From NCBI RefSeq assembly GCF_001282725.1, contig NZ_LN876585.1, forward strand, positions 217,406 through 281,405: a stretch of 64,000 nucleotides of DNA. Direction: 5' to 3'. Positions 43,503 through 52,053 of the stretch are shown one piece after another (the stretch's first letter is position 1; every line of letters begins with the position of its first letter). The position numbers and the translations under genes are program-made. The notes beneath the pieces are model-generated. The model worked only from the letters and a program-made list of their open reading frames with translations, ran no database searches and was not told the DNA's origin. This DNA comes from Inediibacterium massiliense. GTDB lineage: Bacteria > Bacillota > Clostridia > Peptostreptococcales > Thermotaleaceae.

Positions 43503-44882
43503 TTGTATGAAAAAATAAATAAAAAGGATACTTATACTATATTGATGGCATTTTTAATATGTCTAGGAAGTTGTATTTTCATGAATATTTCTTTAACAGT
43601 AGGATTTTTAGGAAGTATTTTATTTTCTTTATTTTTACTTACAAAAAGAGGATTTTCACTATGTTATTTATTAAAAATCATAGTAGATGGATTGAAAGAA
43701 TGTAAAAAGCTTTATTTATTTATTTTACTCATTGGAGGGACTATATCTGTTTGGTTATCCTCAGGAGTCGTTCCATCTATTATGTATTATGGATTTGAAT
43801 ATATGAAGGGAATAAATTTTTTATTTGCAGCATATGTCATTACATCCTTTATGTCTATATTTATGGGAACAGCAGTAGGAACCATTAGTACAATAGGCAT
43901 TGCTGTTTTAGGTATTGGACAAGGTTTTCATATCCCAAAATATATTTTACTAGGAGTAATTGTTTCAAGTTCTTTTATTGCAGATAAGCTTTCTCCTATT
44001 TCAGGACTTTTTAATTTAACTTTATCTGTAACTCATACAAAATATAAACAAGTCATAAAAGCCATGATGAAAACTTTTATTCCTACTTATATCATTACTG
44101 GTATGATTTATTATTATATAGGAGCAAACCTTCAAAGGGGAGCTTCAAATATAGAATTATATCAATCTGTCATTTCAAATCATTTTATTATATCTCCTTA
44201 TTTACTTTTATTTCCTATTTTATTTTTAATTTTTTCTTTATTTGAAATTGAAATCATATGGACTGTACTTATAGGAATATTTGGAGGAAGTATGATCAGT
44301 GTTTTTGTCCAGAAAATAACTTTTCATGAAGTTTTACGTGGAATTTTTTTAGGATATCACCTACATTCATCTTCTCATGAATTTAATCAAATATTTCATA
44401 GTGGAGGGATTATTTCTATGATGGAGGTGGTACTCATTGTTATGGGCGCCATTGCTTTAGGAAATTTATTAGAAAGAACAGGGATTTTAAGCCCTATGAT
44501 TGAAAAAATTCTCTCAAGAATTTATACAAAAAAGCAGCTTGTTTTTTATACAGGTTTGATGAGTAGTATTTTTACCATTGTTACTTGTGATCAAACAGTA
44601 GGAATTGTCATTCCATCAAAAGTATTTAAAGACAAATATGAAAAGTTAGAGGTAGATGATACTATTTTGGCAAGGACTATTTCAGATACAGGAACTATTA
44701 TAGCACCCCTTATACCATGGAATGTAAATGCATTAATTATTGGTGCTATTATAAGCATATCTCCTCTACAATATGGACCTTATGCAGTTTTATGTTATCT
44801 AGCACCTATCATTACTATTTTGGCATCGTTTAAATCTTCTAAAGGAAAATTTTATTATAAATCAAAAGGGGGATTCTTATGA
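43503..44882 (+). CDS. NhaC-family Na+/H+ antiporter
   Basis: About 459 residues with 11-12 transmembrane helices. NhaC features include FMGTAVGTISTIGIAVLGIG, SSFIADKLSPISGLFNLT with the conserved Asp-Lys-x-Ser-Pro, and TCDQTVGIVIPSKVF followed by ARTISDTGTIIAPLIPWN. It exchanges sodium for protons, or malate/lactate in some relatives, across the membrane. The start is uncertain: TTG 43503 lies six bases after GGCGGTG, whereas ATG 43485/43488 have no ribosome binding site. The final TGA overlaps the ATG of the acetyltransferase (ATGA), so they are co-translated. Confidence 0.9.
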   Translation: MYEKINKKDTYTILMAFLICLGSCIFMNISLTVGFLGSILFSLFLLTKRGFSLCYLLKIIVDGLKECKKLYLFILLIGGTISVWLSSGVVPSIMYYGFEYMKGINFLFAAYVITSFMSIFMGTAVGTISTIGIAVLGIGQGFHIPKYILLGVIVSSSFIADKLSPISGLFNLTLSVTHTKYKQVIKAMMKTFIPTYIITGMIYYYIGANLQRGASNIELYQSVISNHFIISPYLLLFPILFLIFSLFEIEIIWTVLIGIFGGSMISVFVQKITFHEVLRGIFLGYHLHSSSHEFNQIFHSGGIISMMEVVLIVMGAIALGNLLERTGILSPMIEKILSRIYTKKQLVFYTGLMSSIFTIVTCDQTVGIVIPSKVFKDKYEKLEVDDTILARTISDTGTIIAPLIPWNVNALIIGAIISISPLQYGPYAVLCYLAPIITILASFKSSKGKFYYKSKGGFL

Positions 44883-45379
44883 AAAAAGTAGCTACAAAAT
44901 TAAATGGATTTACTATTCGCTTTGCAACAAAAGAGGATGCTGGATTGATTTTAAAGTTTATTAAAGAGTTGGCTGATTACGAAGGAGAATTGACAGCAAC
45001 AGAAGAGGATTTAAGACATTCTATATTTGAAAGAGATGCAGCAGAGGTGATTATTGGAGAGTATCATGAAGAACCTGTAGGATTTGCATTATTTCATCAA
45101 AACTTTTCTACATTTTTAGGACGTCCTGGCCTTCATTTGGTAGATTTATACATAATTCCTTCCATGAGAGGAAAAGGATTTGGAACTATGATATTATCTT
45201 ATCTTGCAAAACTCACAGTAAAAAGAGATCGTGGAAGGCTTGAATGGTGGTGTCATGATTGGAACGATCCTGCTATAGAGATATATAAAAATTTAGGAGC
45301 ATTTCCATTAGATAATATTAGAGTATATAGATTATTTGAAGATAAGTTGATACAATTTTCAAGAAAATGTGAATTGTAA
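44879..45379 (+). CDS. GNAT-family N-acetyltransferase
   Basis: 166 residues. Acetyl-CoA-binding motif A is VDLYIIPSMRGKGFGTMIL (R/Q-x-x-G-x-G as RGKGFG), and the EWWCHDWNDPAIEIYKNLGA segment is typical of the diamine/polyamine acetyltransferase branch (YhbS/SSAT-like). A polyamine or thialysine-like substrate is possible, not proven. It is translationally coupled to the nhaC-type gene, a pairing whose physiological reason is unclear. Confidence 0.87.
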   Translation: MKKVATKLNGFTIRFATKEDAGLILKFIKELADYEGELTATEEDLRHSIFERDAAEVIIGEYHEEPVGFALFHQNFSTFLGRPGLHLVDLYIIPSMRGKGFGTMILSYLAKLTVKRDRGRLEWWCHDWNDPAIEIYKNLGAFPLDNIRVYRLFEDKLIQFSRKCEL

Positions 45380-45418
45380 AGAATGACCTTTGCTAAAATA
45401 TAGTTTGTCAATAGTCTG
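45380..45418 (+). repeat. Remnant of the palindromic repeat (right end only), copy 7
   Basis: GAATGACCTTTGCTAAAATATAG...GTCAATAGTCTGA matches the last ~38 bases of the full repeats (ATGACTTTGCTAAAATATAG...GTCAACAGTCTGA). Core and left arm are missing. It too sits directly between a stop codon and a terminator. Confidence 0.75.
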
Positions 45419-45446
45419 AACTCTGCTTAAAAAGCAGAGTTTATTT
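45419..45446 (+). terminator. Terminator after the acetyltransferase gene
   Basis: AACTCTGCTT, AAA, AAGCAGAGTTTATTTT. Confidence 0.82.
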
Positions 45447-45522
45447 TATAATACATAGAAAATTCTTTTATATGGTATAATTTAACATATATGCATAAAA
45501 TATGAGAGAGGCAGATGAGTAA

Positions 45523-46491
45523 ATGTTTAAAATTATGAATTTATCTACCTATGATTTTGATCTTGCAAAATTTGATCATAACAAACAAAAAATACAAAGT
45601 TTTTTAAAACAAAATAAGATGGATGGTATTGAGCTCCTTTATCCAATAGGATGGAAGGAAGAGATTATATCTAAAGAAATGATAAAAGGAGTGCATCTAA
45701 AGTATTATCCTACTTGGCTTGATTTTTGGACAAACGATCAAGAAGGTCTTTTGAGACAATTTGAAAGTATGGATCTTGTAAAAAAATATTATGGGGATAT
45801 CAAAAGGGAAGTGATGGTTAATCATTACAAAAAAGAAATTGAAATGATTAATGAAATGGGTGCAGAATATGCAGTTTTTCATGTAGCCCATGTAGAGGTA
45901 GAACATACATATAATTATGATTTTACTTATTCAGATAAAGAGGTTATTGATGCAGCAGCAGAATTACTCAATGAAGTATTTAAAGATTTAGATACCAATG
46001 TAACCTTATTGTTTGAAAATATGTGGTGGCCAGGCTTTCATATGTTAGATAAAAATATGGCCTATAGATTGCTTGAGAAAGTAGATTATAAAAATAAAGG
46101 ATTTTTATTAGATACTGCACATTTAATGAATACAAATCTTGATTTGAAAAATGAAAAAGAAGGAGTAAAGTATATTATAGATACTATTAATGAACTAGGA
46201 GAACTAAAGAGCCTCATCAAAGGAATGCATCTGAATTGTTCTTTGTCAGGAGAATATGTAAAAAAACAAATTCAAAAGCATGATTCAAAAAATTTTAATT
46301 TAGGACCTATTAGTAATGAAGTATTTATGCATATTTTTAATATAGATGGACACAAACCTTTTACAGATCCTATCGCAAAAAAGCTTATAGATACAATTGG
46401 TCCTGAGTATCTTGTTTATGAACTTATTACAAATTCATTGATAGATCTCCAAAAATATATTGAAATTCAAGATCGAGCTGTTTTCGGATAA
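45523..46491 (+). CDS. Xylose isomerase-like TIM-barrel protein
   Basis: 322 residues of the AP-endonuclease-2/sugar phosphate isomerase-epimerase superfamily. Strand-end motifs with probable metal ligands are DGIELLYPIG, AEYAVFHVAHVEVEH, LLFENMWWPGFHM (Glu) and GFLLDTAHLMNTN (Asp-x-x-His), with a late KGMHLNCSLSG (His). The family includes sugar epimerases, inosose dehydratases and endonuclease IV; this protein lacks enough hallmarks to choose. Monocistronic by spacing; ATG follows AGAGAGG. Confidence 0.82.
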   Translation: MFKIMNLSTYDFDLAKFDHNKQKIQSFLKQNKMDGIELLYPIGWKEEIISKEMIKGVHLKYYPTWLDFWTNDQEGLLRQFESMDLVKKYYGDIKREVMVNHYKKEIEMINEMGAEYAVFHVAHVEVEHTYNYDFTYSDKEVIDAAAELLNEVFKDLDTNVTLLFENMWWPGFHMLDKNMAYRLLEKVDYKNKGFLLDTAHLMNTNLDLKNEKEGVKYIIDTINELGELKSLIKGMHLNCSLSGEYVKKQIQKHDSKNFNLGPISNEVFMHIFNIDGHKPFTDPIAKKLIDTIGPEYLVYELITNSLIDLQKYIEIQDRAVFG

Positions 46492-46609
46492 ATATGTAAT
46501 TGCAACAACACTTTCCATTTTATTACAAAACATCCTATAGACATTTTTTAGGACAAGCTATACAATAGAATCAAACATATGTTCCTAAAAATAATGAAGG
46601 GGTGATGAG

Positions 46610-47215
46610 ATGGATAGCATTGAAAAAATCATTCAAAAGGGCATATGTGGAGTAATTCCTACATATGAAAAGGGCCTTGGCAATGTGACGAAACTCATTA
46701 CAAAAGATGGAGCTTTATGGATAGATCATAGAACAATCAAAACGGTGCTTAAATTGATTGCAAGATATTACACCATTCATATAGAAGCATGTAGAGAAAA
46801 ATATGGAAAAATCATTTATCAAAAAATAGGAGTACCTATTCTTTTACACAAAGAATTATTACTCGTTCCTTTTAAAATGAGAAAACCCCTTTGTACATAT
46901 GATTCTACTATAGGATATATTAATCTTTATGACATAGAGAAATTAAAAGAAGAACAAAAAAATACGATCATTCAGTTAAAAAACGGAGTAGAAGTTCAAG
47001 TTTTAAATAGAATTAAAACCGTACAAGATCATATTACCAAAGCAAAATATATAGCAAGAGAAGGAAATTTACTTCTAAGAAGAGAACAAATGAAACAAAA
47101 CTATAATCATTTAGCTACTAAGGAAGATATAAAGAAATTGCAAGAAGAAATTTTAAAGCTTAGAGAAACTATAAAAGGGGTGTTGATTGTTTCAGAAAAA
47201 GAAGGAATACAATAG
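46610..47215 (+). CDS. ComK-like transcription factor
   Basis: 201 residues. The segment about 20-150 follows the order of ComK features: a short acidic strand then KLITKDGALWIDHRTIKTVL, RKxG-like EKYGKIIYQKIGVPILLH, LLVPFKMRKPLCTYDSTIGYIN, IQLKNGVEVQVLNRIKTVQDHI. ComK is the competence master regulator of Bacillus; clostridial homologues exist but are poorly studied. A 50-residue Lys/Glu-rich helical tail (about 150-190) extends beyond the conserved part. ATG follows AGGGGTG. No competence genes are adjacent. The assignment rests on pattern matching by eye. Confidence 0.6.
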   Translation: MDSIEKIIQKGICGVIPTYEKGLGNVTKLITKDGALWIDHRTIKTVLKLIARYYTIHIEACREKYGKIIYQKIGVPILLHKELLLVPFKMRKPLCTYDSTIGYINLYDIEKLKEEQKNTIIQLKNGVEVQVLNRIKTVQDHITKAKYIAREGNLLLRREQMKQNYNHLATKEDIKKLQEEILKLRETIKGVLIVSEKEGIQ

Positions 47216-47423
47216 TTTTGGTAAACATTTATAAATATGGAATAATGGAGCAAATAGAACTTTTGTATCATATAAAATAAATTATGAAATGTAGTATAAT
47301 AAAATAGGCTATTATACAGTGGAATTCATGTATTTTTTATTGAAAATTGATTTCATATAACAAAGATGACTAAACAATCAAATTGTATTTCGTAATTTTT
47401 TATGATACAAGGGGGATATGGTT

Positions 47424-48584
47424 ATGAAAGTAAACGGAATAAATGAAAGCAGTAATGTAGAAACTATAATATTTGAACAGATTATTTCAAAGATTTCATC
47501 TAAACTTATTCATCTTCATTTAGGAAAAGAATATTTAATAGAGCAATCTTTAGAAGATTTAGGAAAAGGTATGAAAGCATCTAGATCTTATATATTTTTA
47601 TTTAGAGAAGACTTAGAGTATATGGATAATGTATATGAATGGTGCGAAAAAGGAGTAAGCTCTGAAAAAGACAACCTTCAAAATATGAATACACAAATAT
47701 GTCCTTGGTGGATGGAGAATTTAATAAAAAACGAAATGATTGTTATTGAAGATATAGAGGATATGCCTTTAGAAGCAGAAATAGAAAAAGAAATTTTACT
47801 AGAACAAGGTATAAAATCATTGATTGTTTTGCCTATTTTTAATAAAGATATGTTAATAGGATATATAGGATTAGACAATATATTTGAAACGAAAAATTGG
47901 AATAAGGAATGTCAATTGGTGTTAAAGCTTACTTCAGAGATATTTTCAGCAGCTTTTTCAAGGCTACAAAATGAAAAAGAACTTCAAAGTGCAAATGAAG
48001 AATTAGTGAAGCAACAAAAGCATATCACTAGTTTAAAGGCTCAAATTATTCAGCAAGAAGAAATGCTAAAGCTTAGTAAAAGTGAAGAATTATTAAAACC
48101 AATAGGATTAAATGAAGAAAATTTTAATAAAATGGTAGAATATGTATTAGATATTTTAAGCTTTGACATGATGGTGTTTGATGAAATAAAGCTTAATCTT
48201 TCAGAAAATCTACCAAATGTATTATGTAATAAAATAGAGATTAGCCAAGTGATTATGAATATTCTTAAAAATTCCATCTACGAAATAAATAAGAAGAAGA
48301 AACTTTTGGAAGAAGGACAAAAAAATATTAATATTTTAAAAATAGATACATATAAAGAAAATGAATATTTAGTTTGTGAAATATCAGATAATGGAATAGG
48401 ATTTTCTGATGAAGTACAAAACAAATTATTTGAACCTTTCTTTAGCACAAAAGGATTAGAAGAAGGAACGGGGTTAGGACTTGCTATAGCTTATGATATT
48501 ATTACTAATAAGCATAAGGGAGAAATACAAGCTAGTGAAAGTGAATGGAATGGTGCTAAATTTACTATCAAATTACCGTTATAA
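47424..48584 (+). CDS. GAF-domain histidine-kinase-like protein lacking an evident phospho-acceptor box
   Basis: About 386 residues: a GAF sensor domain (about 20-175, ending IGYIGLDNIFET), a coiled coil (about 180-220, LQSANEELVKQQKHITSLK), and a GHKL ATPase domain with N box NILKNSIYEI, G1 DNGIGF, F box PFFSTKG and G2 GTGLGLAI. In related kinases the coiled coil runs QQEKMAS...GVAHEINNP with the phosphorylated His; here QQEEMLKLSKSEELLKPIGLN lacks it, so the dimerisation/H-box helix seems deleted. No response regulator is adjacent. The start is probably ATG 47424 (eight bases after GGGGG); ATG 47418 is also possible. Cytoplasmic, no transmembrane segment. Confidence 0.85.
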   Translation: MKVNGINESSNVETIIFEQIISKISSKLIHLHLGKEYLIEQSLEDLGKGMKASRSYIFLFREDLEYMDNVYEWCEKGVSSEKDNLQNMNTQICPWWMENLIKNEMIVIEDIEDMPLEAEIEKEILLEQGIKSLIVLPIFNKDMLIGYIGLDNIFETKNWNKECQLVLKLTSEIFSAAFSRLQNEKELQSANEELVKQQKHITSLKAQIIQQEEMLKLSKSEELLKPIGLNEENFNKMVEYVLDILSFDMMVFDEIKLNLSENLPNVLCNKIEISQVIMNILKNSIYEINKKKKLLEEGQKNINILKIDTYKENEYLVCEISDNGIGFSDEVQNKLFEPFFSTKGLEEGTGLGLAIAYDIITNKHKGEIQASESEWNGAKFTIKLPL

Positions 48585-48610
48585 AAAAACAAGTGAATTG
48601 TCATTTGTTT
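48583..48610 (+). terminator. Left hairpin of repeat copy 6
   Basis: AAACAAGTGAATTGTCATTTGTTT right after the sensor stop; nearly identical to 48814-48845 with one stem mismatch. Confidence 0.55.
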
Positions 48611-48813
48611 AAGCTTGTAGACAAAGTCATAAAAACGTCACTAAATTTTCAAATTTGGAAAATATAAAGAAACGATCGAAAATAGCATTACAAACTCGCT
48701 ATGCTCAAACAGTGTAATGCTAAGCATTTTCTCACTTGTTCTATATTTTCACAAATTCTCAATAAATGTTCCTCATTTTATGACTTTGCTAAAATATAGT
48801 TTGGCTTTAGTAC
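48611..48813 (+). repeat. Palindromic terminator-nested repeat, copy 6
   Basis: Full copy: left GTAGACAAAGTCATAAAAACG, core AGCATTACA...TGTAATGCT, right ATTTTATGACTTTGCTAAAATATAG. Flanked by direct copies of the AAAAACAAGTGAATTGTCA hairpin, about 28 bases long. Confidence 0.9.
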
Positions 48814-48845
48814 AAAAAAACAAGTGAATTGTCACTTGTTTTTAT
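48814..48845 (+). terminator. Right hairpin of repeat copy 6
   Basis: AAAAACAAGTGA, ATTG, TCACTTGTTTTTA: perfect stem and T tract. The left copy is slightly decayed. Confidence 0.82.
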
Positions 48846-49003
48846 TTATTCATTAGGGAACTATATAAATGAACAAATTGTGGATAATTTTAGAAAGTTA
48901 GATTTTCATCAAATTTTAAGCAACGGAAATCTTGAAGGTAATGAAAAGATTTCGTTGGCGCCATGAGCAATTCCGATAGGAATATGCGAATTTTTTTATA
49001 GGA
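48846..49003. other. Unexplained structured intergenic segment
   Basis: No supportable gene. It contains the inverted pair CAACGGAAATCTT / AAGATTTCGTTG (around 48922-48958) and a smaller hairpin ATTCC-GAT-AGGAAT, next to GGCGCCATGAGC. On the minus strand an ATG-initiated 24-codon frame runs leftward from about 48965, without a ribosome binding site. It might be a structured RNA or the 3' region of the adjacent minus-strand permease transcript. Confidence 0.35.
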
Positions 49004-50146
49004 TTATACAAATCTAAGAATGAAATAATTGATGATTGTAAACAAACTTAACCCTAAAAGATTATAGATGCTAAATTTGAGCATATATTTTTTAGAATTT
49101 TGTGGGTGCTCCTGAATAAATAATTTAAAGGAAATCACACTTGCTAAAGATGCCACAAGGGTTCCTAATCCACCTATATTGACTCCTAATAATAATGCTT
49201 TCCAGTCATTTGTAAAACCAGATAAAAGTATACAAGCAGGTACATTACTAATCAATTGACTAAGTCCTATGGAAATAAAATAAGTGTGAATAGGACTATT
49301 TAAATGTTTAGTCATATAAACATGAACTTGATTCATATGAGAGATATTTCCTATAAAAATAAAAAAGCATACAAAAGTAAGTAATAACAAATAATCAATT
49401 TTAAAAAGCAAAGTTTGATCAAGAAATAATATCATCAAAATTGTAAGGATCAAAGCAAATTTATAATTGATTGTTCCAAGGATGGATAAAATAATAATAA
49501 AAAACAATACCATCCATAAAATAGATTTTCCTTTATTTTTTATTTGTATAGAATCTAATTTTACATTCAAATCTATAGAATCTAATCTGCTGTTTAAAAC
49601 ATACAACCAAAAACCACCTAATATAACGAAAAAGATTACAGATTGAAAAAATTGTACTGATGTCAAGTGATAATGGGAAAATATAAATAAATTTTGAGGA
49701 TTTCCCATAGGGGTCAGACTACTTCCAATATTAGCAGCTAGAGTTTGCAAAATAATCGTATCTAACATTAAAAGATTACTTTTTTTACCAATAATCAAAG
49801 TTAGAGGAACAAATGTAATAAGTGCTACATCATTGGTTAGAAGCATTGAACTAAAAAAACATAATCCTATTAAACACAGAGAAATCTTATTCGTATTACT
49901 ACATCTATTTAAAAGGGAAATTGCAAATTGATCTAAAATTTTTAGGTCTTCAAAAGCTCTCACTGCGATCATAAGATTGAATAAGCTAAATAATACTTTA
50001 AAATCAATATAATCAAGCTTTGGGGTATACATAAAGGAAGTGATAAGAGCTAATACAAAAGAAATGGTAAAGACCATATCTTTTTTGAATAAAGCAATTA
50101 TAGGGTTTGAACTTTTTGGGTTTACTTTCTTTGCAGATATAATCAT
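49004..50146 (-). CDS. SLC13/ArsB-like (ion transporter superfamily) permease
   Basis: 380 residues, about ten hydrophobic helices. The two half-repeats carry the re-entrant signatures of the CitMHS/ArsB/NhaD group: MLLTNDVALITFVPLTLIIG with ANIGSSLTPMGNPQNLFIF in the first half, and SQLISNVPACILLSGFTND with GVNIGGLGTLVASLASV in the second. Candidate substrates are dicarboxylates, arsenite or Na+/H+; none can be chosen from sequence. It is shorter than the usual 420-450 residues. It stands alone on the minus strand. A Lys-rich N-terminal tail precedes the first helix. Confidence 0.85.
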   Translation of the reverse strand: MIISAKKVNPKSSNPIIALFKKDMVFTISFVLALITSFMYTPKLDYIDFKVLFSLFNLMIAVRAFEDLKILDQFAISLLNRCSNTNKISLCLIGLCFFSSMLLTNDVALITFVPLTLIIGKKSNLLMLDTIILQTLAANIGSSLTPMGNPQNLFIFSHYHLTSVQFFQSVIFFVILGGFWLYVLNSRLDSIDLNVKLDSIQIKNKGKSILWMVLFFIIILSILGTINYKFALILTILMILFLDQTLLFKIDYLLLLTFVCFFIFIGNISHMNQVHVYMTKHLNSPIHTYFISIGLSQLISNVPACILLSGFTNDWKALLLGVNIGGLGTLVASLASVISFKLFIQEHPQNSKKYMLKFSIYNLLGLSLFTIINYFILRFV

Positions 50147-50238
50147 AATTATTCTCCATAAAATTATTTTTGTCTAACTTTATTGTAATGATTTTTGAAG
50201 TTTTGACAAGATAAAAATAAAAAGAAAGGCAAAAGAAA

Positions 50239-50250
50239 GGGACGGTTAAC
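50239..50250 (+). repeat. Isolated REP-like GGGACGGTTAAC
   Basis: Matches the repeat ends that bracket the RAYT gene 44 kb upstream. It lies at the left edge of the accessory region 50.3-56.4 kb and has no partner in inverse orientation that I can find nearby. Confidence 0.5.
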
Positions 50251-50349
50251 AACTATTCTCCATATATAAATAGCTTGAGAGTGAATTTAAGGTTGGTATG
50301 AAGGAAATTCATCATTTAAATAGAATACCATCATTAGGAGGGGATGAGT

Positions 50350-52005
50350 ATGAAAAAATCACATAAAAAGATACTATCTATGATTATATATGTGGTGCTT
50401 TCTATATTGATTATGCATTATGGAAGGATCACGACAGATGGATATAGAGATTTAAAATGTAGGATGTATTATGATTTTGAATGTTTTGGAATAGAGTTAG
50501 AACATTTTAATAATGAACTGTCAAAAATACTTGTTTTAAAAGATTTCAATGATAATAAAGAAAAAGTATATATAAATGAAAATAGTGCAATAAATTTTTA
50601 TAGATCTAATTATAGAGCTTCAGATATGGGAGAGGGAAAGGGAGTTTATGATTATGATTTTATGTATCGAAATATAAATGATGTAATACATCAGATATTT
50701 TCTGATGGCATGATCACTCCATCAGAAGAAAAATATTTACAAAGTCTATACAATTATACAGATGCTTTGATTCATGAGTATAGAAAAATTGTAGGGGACG
50801 CACCTGAAGGTTATGACTATAAAAAAACAAGAAAATTAGAAAGTGACATAGTAGATATATACAATAACTATTCTAAAAAGGCAGAAGATCTACTATACAG
50901 TAAAAAATACAGTTTTTTGAAGGAATATGAAGGGGATTTTAAAGATTATGATTTTCAAAAGGCAAAAAAGTATTGTGAAAAAGTTTTTTTAATCGTAGCA
51001 CCAGACCAAATTTTAAAATATGATAATAAGGATGAAATAAATAATAAAGAATATATATTTAAAGCATATAAAGATCGGTCTACTGCAAAGGATAAAGAGT
51101 CTAATGTAGATTATGAGGTAAGCTACAATAAAATCACAAATAAGATAGTTGTAAATGCTGTAAGTTATAATATACCTTCTAAGAAGAATAAAGAAGATAA
51201 AATAGATCGTATGGCAAATGAAGTGATAAGGAAATTAAATCCAAATCTTATAAACTATGAAAGGAAAGTTCGATATGATAAAAAAAAGCTAGATCGTATT
51301 ACTTATGGCTATATAGAAAAAATAAATGGAGTTTATGATGAAACAAAAAAAGTAAAAATGGTGATAGAAGGTCATGGACTTATAAGTAAATTTGAAATAT
51401 TTTATCCTAATGATGAAAATATAAAGATGCCAACTATAAAAAAAGAAGAAGTTTTATCAAAAATCAATCCAAAAGCAAAAATAAAAGATTGTCATATAAG
51501 AAGAAATATAGAAGGTAGGGTAGAATATGTAGTTCATTTAGAATATAAAGGTACTTTATACGAAGTGATATTTGATGGAGAAGAGGGAACACTAAAAAGT
51601 TATGACCGAAATATTCAGGTAAAATATACAAACTCAAAGGATTTGATCAAAGCAGAATCCAATGAAATCAATAAGATACAAATTGACTATAAAGATAAAC
51701 AATCAAAACAAATTATAGATTCTACATCCATTGGTGAGATTGTGAATGTTTTGAAGGATATTGAATTAAGAAAAATGAGTAAAGAAGAAGAGATACCTTT
51801 TATTCAAAATACTGAGAAGTTATATTCCATAAGCTTTTTGAAAGAAAAAGAAATAGTGGGGATGGTCATGATTTTTTCAAATGGAGATATTATGTTTGGA
51901 GATACTTTAACCATGTCTAATAAAGATAGAACTCAGTCGTATATCCATAAAGAATTAGAAAAAGAAAAATTAGAAACAATATATTCTATTTTAGAAAATA
52001 TCTAA
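50350..52005 (+). CDS. Membrane-anchored protein of unknown function
   Basis: About 551 residues. One N-terminal transmembrane helix (about 8-26) places the remainder outside the cytoplasm. The exported part is highly charged, rich in Lys, Asp, Glu, Tyr and Asn, with a helical first half (about 30-220) and a beta-rich second half that has PepSY-like spacing around KAKIKDCHIRRNIEGRVEYV and LYEVIFDGEEGTLKSY. No enzyme motif is recognised. ATG 50350 is eight bases after AGGAGG; ATG 50344 is closer. A small membrane protein gene follows at 48 bp, probably in the same transcript. Confidence 0.65.
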   Translation: MKKSHKKILSMIIYVVLSILIMHYGRITTDGYRDLKCRMYYDFECFGIELEHFNNELSKILVLKDFNDNKEKVYINENSAINFYRSNYRASDMGEGKGVYDYDFMYRNINDVIHQIFSDGMITPSEEKYLQSLYNYTDALIHEYRKIVGDAPEGYDYKKTRKLESDIVDIYNNYSKKAEDLLYSKKYSFLKEYEGDFKDYDFQKAKKYCEKVFLIVAPDQILKYDNKDEINNKEYIFKAYKDRSTAKDKESNVDYEVSYNKITNKIVVNAVSYNIPSKKNKEDKIDRMANEVIRKLNPNLINYERKVRYDKKKLDRITYGYIEKINGVYDETKKVKMVIEGHGLISKFEIFYPNDENIKMPTIKKEEVLSKINPKAKIKDCHIRRNIEGRVEYVVHLEYKGTLYEVIFDGEEGTLKSYDRNIQVKYTNSKDLIKAESNEINKIQIDYKDKQSKQIIDSTSIGEIVNVLKDIELRKMSKEEEIPFIQNTEKLYSISFLKEKEIVGMVMIFSNGDIMFGDTLTMSNKDRTQSYIHKELEKEKLETIYSILENI

Positions 52006-52053
52006 AGCTCAAAATGAAATTTAATGATAGTGCTTGAGATAGGAGGTATCTAA

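Noticed and set aside
48900..48965. 24-codon minus-strand frame starting ATGGCGCCAACG
   Set aside because: No ribosome binding site, overlaps a strong inverted repeat; treated as structured non-coding sequence instead.
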